Source: Streptomyces sp. WAC05374
Lineage (GTDB): Bacteria > Actinomycetota > Actinomycetes > Streptomycetales > Streptomycetaceae
Length of the DNA stretch: 64,000 bases
NCBI RefSeq assembly: GCF_004353505.1
Contig: NZ_SMNQ01000001.1
Coordinates: 558,001-622,000, forward strand
Direction: 5' to 3'
Part shown: piece after piece, positions 31,698 through 39,472 of the stretch
Layout: every line of letters starts with the position of its first letter
Numbering within the stretch: position 1 is the stretch's first letter
Position numbers and translations under genes: made by a program
Notes under the pieces: generated by a model
What the model saw: only the letters and a program-made list of their open reading frames with translations
Database searches by the model: none
Told to the model about the DNA's origin: nothing

Positions 31698-32854
31698 CCG
31701 CCACGCGCGCGGTGGACGTGCTCGTCGTCGGGGCCGGCCCGGCCGGGCTCGCGGCGGCCGGCCGGCTGGCCGCCCTGGGCGCGGGCACGGTGGAGGTCCT
31801 GGAGCGGGATTCCCGGGGCGCGCGGCCCTGGGCGGACGCGGCGGTACGGGCGGGGGCGGTACTGCGGACCGGTGTCACGGTCACCGGCTGGTCCGGCCCG
31901 CTCACGCTCGACACGACGAGCCCGGCCGGCCGTGAGCGGGTCACCGCGCGGGCGGTGGTCCTGGCGACGGGCGCCCGGGAACGGCCGCGCGGTGCCCGGC
32001 TGGTGCCGGGGACCCGCCCCGCCGGGGTGCTGACCACCGGTGAGCTGCGGCGGTCGGTGCACGCGTACGGGCAGCGCGTGGGCAGCCGGGCGGTGGTGGT
32101 CGGGGCGGAGCGGGTGTCGTGGGAGGCGGTGGGCATGCTGCGCCACGCGGGCGTGGAGGTGGCGGCGCTGGTCACCCCGGAGCCGTGGCGCCGTCCGGGG
32201 GCGCTCACCGGGCGGGTGCCCGTGCTGGACGGGACCGAGGTCACCGAACTCCTGGGGCGCGGGCGGCTGTCAGGCGTGCGGGTGCGGCGCCGCGACGGGC
32301 GGGCGGCGACCGTGCGTTGCGACACGGTGGTGTTCACCGGCGACTGGTTCCCGGAGCACGAGGCGGCGCGGTCCGGCGGGGCGGTCCTGGACCCGGGGAC
32401 GCGCGGCCCGGCGGTGGACGGGTCGTTCCGGACGTCGGTGGCGGGTGTGTTCGCGGTGGGCGACCTGCTGCACGGCGGCGAGCCGGCCGGTACGGCGGTC
32501 CTGGAGGGACGGGCGGTGGCGGGTCCGGTGCTGGCACACCTGTCGGGTGCCGCGTCCTGGCCCGTGTGCCCGGTCCCGGTCGTGGTGGACGCGCCGCTGC
32601 GGTGGGTGGTGCCGAACCGGCTCGCGGGGCCGGGGAGCCGTTTCCTGGTGCGTGCGGCCCGGCCCCTGGTGCGTCCGGTGGTGGTGGCGGTGAGCCAGGA
32701 CGGTGTGCTGCTGCACCGGAGCCGGTTGTGGCGCGCGGCCGGTCCGTCCCGGTCGGTGCCGCTGTCCGGGGCGTGGGCGGCACGGGTGGACCCGGACGGC
32801 GGGCCGGTCCGGATCAGGGTGCTCGGAGCCCGGCGGCCTCCGCCGCGCGGCTGA
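31694..32854 (+). CDS. GlpB/HcnB-like FAD/NAD-dependent oxidoreductase
   Basis: 386 residues from GTG 31694 overlapping the upstream stop. Starts with [22 protein letters not shown], has LATGARERPRGARLVPGTRP (typical of thioredoxin-reductase-fold partners in GlpAB-like systems) and VAGVFAVGDLLHGGEPAGTAVLEG. A C-terminal beta-rich region (about 300-380) follows. In Thermotoga and Firmicutes clusters such a protein sits with a GlpK and a GlpA-like protein and usually a DUF1667 zinc protein; no DUF1667 gene is present here. Its 3' end overlaps the convergent UDG gene by 41 bases. Confidence 0.82.
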   Translation: MTATRAVDVLVVGAGPAGLAAAGRLAALGAGTVEVLERDSRGARPWADAAVRAGAVLRTGVTVTGWSGPLTLDTTSPAGRERVTARAVVLATGARERPRGARLVPGTRPAGVLTTGELRRSVHAYGQRVGSRAVVVGAERVSWEAVGMLRHAGVEVAALVTPEPWRRPGALTGRVPVLDGTEVTELLGRGRLSGVRVRRRDGRAATVRCDTVVFTGDWFPEHEAARSGGAVLDPGTRGPAVDGSFRTSVAGVFAVGDLLHGGEPAGTAVLEGRAVAGPVLAHLSGAASWPVCPVPVVVDAPLRWVVPNRLAGPGSRFLVRAARPLVRPVVVAVSQDGVLLHRSRLWRAAGPSRSVPLSGAWAARVDPDGGPVRIRVLGARRPPPRG

Positions 32855-33575
32855 GGACGTCCGTGAGCATGGCGGGGGTGAGCCGGCCGGTGAAGGTGTT
32901 GCGCTGGCTGACGTGGTAGCAGCCGAACAGCGCCAGGTCCGGTCCGGCGCCGGTGGCGGCCAGCGTGACGCGGGCCCCGTGCGCGAAGGCGGGCCGGGGC
33001 CTGGGCACCGTCCAGCCCGCCGCGCTCAGCACCGGCAGGACGGCCTGCCAGCCGAAGGCGCCGAGCACGACGAGGGCGCGCACGGTGGGGCGCAGCAGGC
33101 GCAGTTCACCGGCCAGCCAGGGGCGGCAGGTGTCGCGCTCCAGGGGTGTGGGCTTGTTGGCGGGCGGGGCGCAGTGGACGGGGGCGGTGACGCGTACGCC
33201 GTGCAGGCGCAGCCCGTCGTGGGCGTCCGTGGCCCGCGGCTGGTTGGCGAGGCCCACCTCGTGCAGGGCGGCGAACAGGACGTCGCCGGAGCGGTCGCCG
33301 GTGAACATGCGGCCGGTGCGGTTGCCGCCGTGGGCCGCCGGGGCGAGGCCGACGACGAGGAGCCGGGCGTCCTCGGGTCCGAAGCCGGGCACGGGCCGGG
33401 CCCAGTAGTCCCACCCGGCGTAGGCGCGGCGCCCTTCCTGGGCCACCCGCTCCCGCCACGCCACGAGGCGGGGGCAGGCCCGGCAGTGGGTGACGCTCTC
33501 GTCGAGCGCGGGTACGGAGGGGGCGCCGGCCGCCTCCCGTACCGGGAAGTCGGGCCGCTCGGGCTCCGCGGGCAT
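32814..33575 (-). CDS. Family 5 (UDGb-type) uracil-DNA glycosylase
   Basis: 253 residues from ATG 33575 with AAGGAGG upstream. Iron-sulfur cysteines in HCRACPRLVAWRE and in HCAPPANKPTPLERDTC; motif A LVVGLAPAAHGGNRTGR lacks the usual catalytic Asp/Asn and defines family 5; motif B is CYHVSQRNTFTGRLT. The enzyme removes uracil and other deaminated bases from DNA, an important repair for a GC-rich genome prone to cytosine deamination. Divergent from a NUDIX gene. Confidence 0.92.
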   Translation of the reverse strand: MPAEPERPDFPVREAAGAPSVPALDESVTHCRACPRLVAWRERVAQEGRRAYAGWDYWARPVPGFGPEDARLLVVGLAPAAHGGNRTGRMFTGDRSGDVLFAALHEVGLANQPRATDAHDGLRLHGVRVTAPVHCAPPANKPTPLERDTCRPWLAGELRLLRPTVRALVVLGAFGWQAVLPVLSAAGWTVPRPRPAFAHGARVTLAATGAGPDLALFGCYHVSQRNTFTGRLTPAMLTDVLSRAAEAAGLRAP

Positions 33576-33638
33576 GGGTCCTCCTTTCGGGCTGTGTGTT
33601 CGACGCTAACGCGCCGGGAGCTGAGCAGACTGTCCGGC

Positions 33639-34118
33639 ATGACGGTGAAGCGAAGCGCGGGCCTGCTGCTGTTCCGTACCCCGGACGGGCGTCTGGAGGT
33701 GCTGATCGCCCATATGGGCGGGCCGATGTGGGCGTCCCGGGACGCCGGGGCGTGGTCGGTGCCCAAGGGCGAGTACACCGAGGACGAGACGCCCGAGGCG
33801 GCGGCGCGGCGTGAGTTCGTGGAGGAGCTGGGCCTTCCGGTGCCGGACGGGGAGCCGGTGCCGCTCGGTGAGGCGCGCCAGGCGAGCGGCAAGATCGTCA
33901 CGGTGTGGGCGGTGGAGAGCGACCTCGACCCGGCGGCCGTGGTGCCGGGGACGTTCACCATGGAGTGGCCGCGCGGCTCGGGGCGGATGGGAGAGTTCCC
34001 GGAGGTGGACCGGGTGGCGTGGATGACGCCGGAGGAGGCGGCGCCCCGGCTGGTGTCGGGGCAGCAGGTGTTCCTGGAGCGGCTGGCGGAGTACGTGCGC
34101 GGGCGCGACGGAGCCTGA
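33639..34118 (+). CDS. NUDIX hydrolase
   Basis: 159 residues from ATG 33639. A perfect Nudix box is present: GEYTEDETPEAAARREFVEE with LGL following (G x5 E x7 REUxEExGU). The preceding AWSVPKGE and N-terminal RSAGLLLFRTPDGRLEVLIAHMGG are typical of the MutT/Ap4A-like group that often carries the WSxPKG motif. Likely hydrolyses a dinucleoside polyphosphate or damaged nucleotide. It is divergent from the uracil-DNA glycosylase gene with 63 bases between starts. Confidence 0.92.
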   Translation: MTVKRSAGLLLFRTPDGRLEVLIAHMGGPMWASRDAGAWSVPKGEYTEDETPEAAARREFVEELGLPVPDGEPVPLGEARQASGKIVTVWAVESDLDPAAVVPGTFTMEWPRGSGRMGEFPEVDRVAWMTPEEAAPRLVSGQQVFLERLAEYVRGRDGA

Positions 34119-34181
34119 TTGTCAGTGCCGTGGGGGAAGGTGGACCCATCGATGGACCAACCGGCCGACGGGGAGCGACAG

Positions 34182-34430
34182 ATGACCACCGCCCTGCCCG
34201 AACTGACCGAGCACGAGCGCGCCGCCGCCCAGGCGTACGTACGGCTGATGGAGACGGCCCGGGCGGTGCTCACCGACCCGGCGCTCGCCCCCATGGCGGG
34301 GGTGTACCTGGCCTCCCCCATGGCGGAGGCGGACCAGGCGCTGCGCCGGGCCGGTCTGACCGGCAACGAGGCCCGGCTGCTGCGCCTGGTGTCCGCGCTC
34401 CGCTCACCGGACGGGGCCGGGCCGCCCTAG
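34182..34430 (+). CDS. Small hypothetical protein of 82 aa
   Basis: From ATG 34182 (GGGGAG at 34170-34175) the product is MTTALPELTEHERAAAQAYV..., a soluble, largely helical protein with YVRLMETARAVLTDPALAPM and AGLTGNEARLLRLVSALRS. No known domain recognised. An in-frame ATG at 34152 with GGGGAAGG upstream would add ten residues. Follows the NUDIX gene in the same direction, possibly in its transcript. Confidence 0.65.
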   Translation: MTTALPELTEHERAAAQAYVRLMETARAVLTDPALAPMAGVYLASPMAEADQALRRAGLTGNEARLLRLVSALRSPDGAGPP

Positions 34431-34532
34431 GATCTTCCGGTCACCTGGGGCGCGAGCCGCTCCGGAGCCCGACGTACGTGACCCGGTGCAGGAACACCAT
34501 CCGGCCGATCTCCAGCGGGGCGATCGTAAGGG

Positions 34533-34949
34533 TCAGCCCTCCACCCAGCCGTGCGCGCGGGCCAGTTCGGCGACGCGGGTGCGCACCCGCTTGAGCTGGG
34601 CGGTGGTCAGCGTGCCGTCGGCCTCGATGAGGGCCTCGGTCAGCTCGGCCTGGAACTCGGCGGTGGACAGGACGTCGAGCGTGTCGTCGTCCGGGTCGTC
34701 CGCCGGCACCGGCCGGGACTCGGGGGCCGCGCGGCGGACGGGCTGGTGGACGAGCCGGATCTCGGACGCCTTGGGGCCCTTGTCGCCCATCTCCAGGTAG
34801 AACTCGACCTCGCGTCCCGCCTGGTAGAGGTACTTGTCGTCCATCAGGTCGTTCGCGTGCATGAAGACGTCCTCGCCCCCTTCCCTGGGGACGATGAACC
34901 CGTAACCGCGGACTTCGTCGAACCGAAGGATCTTGCCCATCGTCAGCAC
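34533..34949 (-). CDS. Cold-shock-domain protein with C-terminal helical extension
   Basis: 138 residues. The CSD occupies residues 4-65: GKILRFDEVRGYGFIVPREG (RNP1 GYGFI) and EDVFMHANDL (RNP2), then VEFYLEMGDKGPKASEIRLV. An acidic linker (ADDPDDDTLD) joins it to a second conserved region, LTTAQLKRVRTRVAELARAHGW. This longer form is common in Streptomyces beside the 67-aa CspA type. GTG 34949 is preferred because GGAGG lies 7 bases upstream; ATG 34940 would have a 16-base spacing. Likely an RNA chaperone. Confidence 0.88.
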   Translation of the reverse strand: MLTMGKILRFDEVRGYGFIVPREGGEDVFMHANDLMDDKYLYQAGREVEFYLEMGDKGPKASEIRLVHQPVRRAAPESRPVPADDPDDDTLDVLSTAEFQAELTEALIEADGTLTTAQLKRVRTRVAELARAHGWVEG

Positions 34950-35027
34950 AGCCGTACCTCCACGCCAACACCACTGCCGTTCCACCCGGGCGCGTCCCCC
35001 CTGGGGCCGCTCGGCTCGGCGGTGAAT

Positions 35028-35414
35028 CTACAGCGTCACGCGGGTGCGGGAGTACCAGAGGAGCAGCAGCGGGGGCAGGAGCAGCTCGACGCCGATGAAG
35101 GCCGTGAGCATCGCGTGCGGCGCACCGGCGTCGACGTACGAGACGGCGCGTGCGACGCCCCCGAGGAACACGGCGCCGAACACCGCCCGGAGGGCCGGTG
35201 CGTGGGCGTCGGGGTCCTTGGCGGCGGCCATGAGGACGACGCCGAGGGCGCACCAGATGGCGGCGAAGAACCGGTAGTTGCTGTCGACGGTCGGGCTCAC
35301 CTCGTTGTTCCCGGGCAGCAGGGACGGTCCGACGACTATCTCCAGCACGCCCGTGACCAGGACGAACAGCGCGAGCAGGACGAGCACCGACCGGAAGGCG
35401 CGGCGTGACGACAT
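35028..35414 (-). CDS. DUF4345-type small membrane protein
   Basis: 128 residues from ATG 35414 (GAGGAG upstream) with four predicted membrane helices: VLVLLALFVLVTGVLEIVVG, NYRFFAAIWCALGVVLMAAA, LRAVFGAVFLGGVARAVSYV and LTAFIGVELLLPPLLLLWYS. The layout and the NYRFFAAIWCALG motif fit DUF4345. Function unknown. Confidence 0.8.
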   Translation of the reverse strand: MSSRRAFRSVLVLLALFVLVTGVLEIVVGPSLLPGNNEVSPTVDSNYRFFAAIWCALGVVLMAAAKDPDAHAPALRAVFGAVFLGGVARAVSYVDAGAPHAMLTAFIGVELLLPPLLLLWYSRTRVTL

Positions 35415-35668
35415 GACGACTCCTCTTCTGTCTCCCAGCGCGGGACGGTTGCCATGATCGGCCCGAGGGGGTCTCGCGCGAAAGCCGTTCCGGCCGTGTC
35501 GGTGCCGCCGGCCGGTTCCTCGCGAACCCGTCCGGCAGGGGTGCGGTCACCCACGCCGGTCATCCGCACGCCGCGACACACCGGCGGTCGCCGCGCCGCG
35601 CCGCGCGGCGGGCGGCATGGTGGGGAAGCGAGGGACCGACCCGAACCCCGAGTCCGAAGGGGACTGAC

Positions 35669-36169
35669 ATGCCGATGATGCGCCGGGCGCGTGCGTCCGA
35701 CCACCGCACGCTCGTCGAGTGCGCGCACAGGTGGGGGGACGGCTCGGGTGCGCCCGCCGGGGCCCCGGAGCCGTCACCCCTGCTGCCGAGGCTGTTCCTC
35801 CAGTTCTTCGCGGGGACGAGTCTGGTCGCGGAGGACAGCACCGGGGTCAAGGCGTTCCTGCTGGGTCTGCACTCCGCCGACGACGGGGCCGACGCGTACA
35901 TCCACTTCGTGACGGTCGACCCGGTGTTGCGGGGGCGGGGGCTGGCCCGGGGCCTGTACACGGCGTTCTTCGAGCGGGCCGCCGAGGCGGGGCGGCGGGA
36001 GGTGCGGGCGGTGGCGTCCCCGGGCAACGCCGGGGCGATCGCGTTCCACCGGGCGCTGGGTTTCGCTCTCGTGCCGGGTGACCACGAGGCCGGGGGCGTG
36101 CCCGTGCACCGCGACTACGACGGGCCGGGGCAGGACCGGGTGTGCTTCCGCAGGACGATCGGGGCGTGA
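35669..36169 (+). CDS. GNAT-family N-acetyltransferase
   Basis: 166 residues from ATG 35669 with GAAGGGGA upstream. Acetyl-CoA-binding motif A is HFVTVDPVLRGRGLARGLYT (R-G-R-G-L-A), followed by ASPGNAGAIAFHRALGF, the usual motif B. Acceptor substrate unknown. Ends at a strong bidirectional hairpin. Confidence 0.88.
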   Translation: MPMMRRARASDHRTLVECAHRWGDGSGAPAGAPEPSPLLPRLFLQFFAGTSLVAEDSTGVKAFLLGLHSADDGADAYIHFVTVDPVLRGRGLARGLYTAFFERAAEAGRREVRAVASPGNAGAIAFHRALGFALVPGDHEAGGVPVHRDYDGPGQDRVCFRRTIGA

Positions 36170-36183
36170 GCACGCGGACGCGG

Positions 36184-36214
36184 GCGGGCCCGGGGCGGAC
36201 GGCCCCGGGCCCGC
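36184..36214. terminator. Bidirectional terminator hairpin
   Basis: A perfect 13-bp GC stem (36184-36196 with 36202-36214, GCGGGCCCGGGGC and its complement) with a 5-base loop lies in the 48-base space between the convergent acetyltransferase and the small peptide gene. Confidence 0.7.
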
Positions 36215-36217
36215 GCG

Positions 36218-36379
36218 CTAGCCCTTCTTGCAGATCGGTATGCAGCGGCCGGCCTTGGTGACGTGCTCCCGGCCGCGCATGCGGCGCACGGCCCAGGGGA
36301 CGCCGACCAGTGCGGCGGCCGCCGCCGCGGCGCCTGCGGCCTTGGCCGTGAACGAGCGGGACCGGCTGGTGCGGGCCAT
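36218..36379 (-). CDS. Small membrane-anchored peptide with CxxxC tail (53 aa)
   Basis: ATG 36379 has AAGGAG upstream at good spacing. The 53-residue product begins MARTSRSRSFTAKAAG, has an Ala-rich hydrophobic segment (AAAAAALVGVPWAV), then a strongly basic stretch RRMRGREHVTK and ends AGRCIPICKKG. It could be inserted in the membrane with a C-terminal Cys pair or be a processed secreted peptide. I do not recognise a named family. Located downstream of the histidine kinase in the same orientation, 61 bases after its stop. Confidence 0.65.
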   Translation of the reverse strand: MARTSRSRSFTAKAAGAAAAAAALVGVPWAVRRMRGREHVTKAGRCIPICKKG

Positions 36380-36440
36380 GGGGTACTCCTTGGATGTCGC
36401 TGATGAGTGGGATATGACATATGCGGGTTTTGCCCCGCCT

Positions 36441-38579
36441 CTACGAGTCTGGGCGGTCCCGGGTCTCGGGCGCATGGGACCGGTGTCCCGTGGCTGTCCC
36501 GGACGGCACCGGTGCGCCGTGCCCGGCCGGAGGGGCGGAGGCCGGGCGGGAGGGGAAGACGGCCCGGACGACGGTCCCGTCGGCGCTGCTGGTGAGCGTG
36601 AACCGGCCGCCCAGCTCGTCGGAGCGCTCCGCCATGGAGCGCAGGCCCACCCCGGCGTGCCGCTGGTCGTCCGGGAAGCCGTCGCCGTTGTCGCGGACCT
36701 GGACGGTGACCGTACCGTCGGCCACGGCGACCAGGGCGTGGGCGTGGTCGGCGTGGGAGTGCCGTACGGCGTTGTTGAGCGCCTCGGCCGTGATGCGGTA
36801 GACGGCCACCTCGAGGGCGGCGGACAGCCGGGGCAGCGGATCGGGGCGTACGGTCACGGAGATGTTCAGCGTGCGGCTGCTGAGGTGCTCGGCGAGCCGG
36901 CGCAGCGCGCGGGACAGGTCGGCGCCGTCCAGGGCGGCCGGTGCCAGGCCGTCCGTGATGTGGCGCAGTTCCCGGATGGCGCTGCCGATGCCCTCGGAGA
37001 CGGCCAGCAGGGGGTCGGCGACCTCCGGGCGGGCGGTCGCGCGGACGGCGTCGACCTGGAGCCGGAGGCCGGACAGGGCGGGGCCCAGCCCGTCGTGCAG
37101 GTCGTGGCGGAGCCGGCGCCTCTCCTCCTCGCGGGCGACGATGATCTGTTCGCGGCTGCTCTGGAGGTCCTCGTACAGCCGCAGGGACGCGATCGCGGGG
37201 GCGGCGTGGTCGGCGAGCACCCGGACGGCCTCCCGGTCCTGGGGGTCGAGCGCCAGTTCGCCGGGGCGTGGGGGCACCGTCAGGCACCCTATTTCCTCGC
37301 CCCGGTGGCTGAGGGGGAACCGTTCGCCGGCCGGGCCGGGCTCGCCGAGGGCGACGAGTTCACGCGGGCCGTGGTGGGTGTTCACGGTGAGGGCGGCGGC
37401 GCTCAGCCCGAGGGTGTGGACCACCGTGGCGCACAGCAGCCGTGGCGCGTCCCCCGGGTCGGGTGCGCTGCTGAGGCGGTCGGCGAGGTCGCGGACCACC
37501 TGGTACGGCTGGGCGCGGGCACCGTAGTAGTAGCGGTCGACGACCCGGGACGCCCAGTGGGCGGTGGGGCGCAGCAGGGCGCCGATGACCAGGGCGACGG
37601 TGACGGACAGCATCAGGGAGCCGTCGAGCCGGCGCGGGCCGAGGTTCCACAGCAGGAGCCCGCCGGCGAAGTACAGCAGGAACAGCACGAAGGTCAGCAG
37701 GAGGGCCGTCAGGATGCGGCGGGCCGCCCGGTCCAGGTGCCAGGCCCGCTCGCGGAGGTCGATGAACGCGAGCGCGGCGGGCCAGACGGCGGCGCCCACG
37801 TACTGCACCACGAAGACCACCGGCTGCGGGGTGTCGGCGTAGGCGCCGAAGTACATGACGGCCAGCCACAGCACGTACGGCAGCGCGAGGACGTAGTTGC
37901 CGCGCCCGCCCGGGGGCGTGCGGTGCCAGCGGACCGCCAGCACCACCAGGGCCGCCCCGGCGGCGAGCGGTGGCACCCAGTCGATGGCCGGGCCCATCAC
38001 GGGCTCGGCCCAGTCCCCCAGGCGCGCCCAGGCACCCTCGGCGAGGGGGTTGTCCATGTACCAGGCGTCCAGCTTCGTGAACTCGTAGAACTGCTGGGCG
38101 AAGCTCCACAGCGTCAGGGCGGCCACGTACGCCCGTGCCCAGCCCCGTGGGGACCGGCCGTCGGGGAGCCACAGCGGCAGCGTGTAGACGACCACGCCGA
38201 ACAGGGCGTAGCCCGTGACGTCGATCAGGAGGACGAGGGTGGCGATCGCGGGTCCGGCGCCGAGGAGCGCCGCGGTCAGCGACAGGGTCGCCCCGCCGGC
38301 GAAGACGGCGCCGGCGCAGAGCAGCAGCCATCCCAGGGCGCGCCCGGCGCGGCCCCGCACGATGAAGGCCATGCCGGAGAGGGCCAGTCCCAGGGCGAGG
38401 ACGACGGCGATGGCGGAGAAGTGCCGGTTGATGTTGTCCAGGACGGGGTGGTCGGCGTGGACGACGCCCACGGTGAGCCAGGCGAAGCCGGAGAGCATCG
38501 CCACCACGCACACCAGGTAGGCGGGGAGGGCGGCGGGGCCGGTCCTGGGGATCCCCCTGGTGGTCTGCGGCCTGGGCAT
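36441..38579 (-). CDS. NarL-type multi-TM sensor histidine kinase
   Basis: 712 residues from ATG 38579 (GAGGAG upstream). About ten N-terminal membrane helices (1-330), a GAF-like region (about 355-450), then a HisKA_3 dimerisation domain with the phospho-accepting His in RRRLRHDLHDGLGPALSGLR and a HATPase with ALNNAVRHSHADHA and VQVRDNGDGFP. The signal is unknown; the membrane array suggests a hydrophobic or envelope cue. Response regulator lies directly upstream (110-base gap) in the same direction. Confidence 0.92.
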   Translation of the reverse strand: MPRPQTTRGIPRTGPAALPAYLVCVVAMLSGFAWLTVGVVHADHPVLDNINRHFSAIAVVLALGLALSGMAFIVRGRAGRALGWLLLCAGAVFAGGATLSLTAALLGAGPAIATLVLLIDVTGYALFGVVVYTLPLWLPDGRSPRGWARAYVAALTLWSFAQQFYEFTKLDAWYMDNPLAEGAWARLGDWAEPVMGPAIDWVPPLAAGAALVVLAVRWHRTPPGGRGNYVLALPYVLWLAVMYFGAYADTPQPVVFVVQYVGAAVWPAALAFIDLRERAWHLDRAARRILTALLLTFVLFLLYFAGGLLLWNLGPRRLDGSLMLSVTVALVIGALLRPTAHWASRVVDRYYYGARAQPYQVVRDLADRLSSAPDPGDAPRLLCATVVHTLGLSAAALTVNTHHGPRELVALGEPGPAGERFPLSHRGEEIGCLTVPPRPGELALDPQDREAVRVLADHAAPAIASLRLYEDLQSSREQIIVAREEERRRLRHDLHDGLGPALSGLRLQVDAVRATARPEVADPLLAVSEGIGSAIRELRHITDGLAPAALDGADLSRALRRLAEHLSSRTLNISVTVRPDPLPRLSAALEVAVYRITAEALNNAVRHSHADHAHALVAVADGTVTVQVRDNGDGFPDDQRHAGVGLRSMAERSDELGGRFTLTSSADGTVVRAVFPSRPASAPPAGHGAPVPSGTATGHRSHAPETRDRPDS

Positions 38580-38689
38580 CTCGCGCTCCTCGGGGTGGGT
38601 GCTCCCGTTGTCGGTCCAGGGTGGGCGGCCCGCTGTCCCGGCCGCATGAGGCCGTGGTCCCGGTCCGGTCCCGGCCCGTCCCCGCCGTG

Positions 38690-39394
38690 TCAGGCGTCCT
38701 CGCCGAGGCCGGCGTCCCTGGCCCGGGCGACGGCCTCGGCGCGGGTGGCGACGTGGAGCTTCTCGAAGATGTGGGTGATGTGGTTGCGCACGGTCTTCTC
38801 CGACAGCACCAGTTCGCGGGCGATCCGGCGGTTGTCGAACCCGCGGGCGATCAGCTCGAGGACCTCGCACTCGCGTGCCGTCAGCGCGGGGAAGAGCTGT
38901 TCCGCGTCGCGCCGCCGGCTCCCGGAGACCAGGCCGGTCAGGCGCGCGGCCACTCCGGCGCCGAACACGGCGCCGCCGGCGGCGACGGTCCGCACGGCGT
39001 GGAGCACCTCGGTGGCGCTCGCGCCCTTGACGACGTAACCGCGTGCGCCCGCCTGGAGGGCGGCCAGCAGGTCGCCGTCGTCGTCCGACATGGTGAGGGT
39101 GAGGACCGGCAGCCCGGGGTGGAGCTCGGCGAGCCGGCGGATCGCCTCGATGCCGGAGCCGTCCGGGAGGGACAGGTCCATGACGACGACGTCGGGCCGG
39201 TGCCGGTCGACCGCGTCGGGCACCTCGGCGACGCTCTCGGCCTCGCCGACCACCAGCACCTCGCCGAGGCTTTCCAGGGCGGACTTCAGCCCGCTCCGGA
39301 ACAGCGGGTGGTCCTCGACGATGAGCGTGCGCAGCACGGGGCGTTCCGCGACCCCGGTGGTCTCGCCCCCGTCACTCACACCGTCCGTGCTCAC
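38690..39394 (-). CDS. LuxR/NarL-family response regulator
   Basis: About 234 residues. Receiver domain with TLIVEDHPLFRSGLKSAL, phospho-acceptor Asp in VVVMDLSLPDGSG and Lys in ARGYVVKGAS; C-terminal LuxR HTH LTARECEVLELIARGFDNRR, ELVLSEKTVRNHITHIFEKL. Start chosen at GTG 39394 because GAGGGAG precedes it by about 5 bases; upstream in-frame GTG and ATG codons up to 39460 are possible. Partner of the downstream sensor kinase. Confidence 0.9.
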   Translation of the reverse strand: MSTDGVSDGGETTGVAERPVLRTLIVEDHPLFRSGLKSALESLGEVLVVGEAESVAEVPDAVDRHRPDVVVMDLSLPDGSGIEAIRRLAELHPGLPVLTLTMSDDDGDLLAALQAGARGYVVKGASATEVLHAVRTVAAGGAVFGAGVAARLTGLVSGSRRRDAEQLFPALTARECEVLELIARGFDNRRIARELVLSEKTVRNHITHIFEKLHVATRAEAVARARDAGLGEDA

Positions 39395-39472
39395 ACCGTC
39401 TCCCTCGCTCACGGGTCCACTCACATTCCAGACGGTAAGTGATCTTTGTGACGGAGGCATATTTTCCGGGCA

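Noticed and set aside
34431..34532. Short minus-strand peptide frame in the 102-base gap after the 82-aa gene (reads APLEIGRMVFLHRVTYVGL)
   Set aside because: Looks protein-like in part but lacks a start codon and RBS; it only extends from an antisense frame of the cold-shock gene. No RNA gene structure was seen either.
36441..38870. Longer histidine kinase with an extra 97-residue N-terminus
   Set aside because: The extension is an antisense/out-of-frame reading of the response regulator; ATG 38579 has a good RBS and starts the membrane domain.
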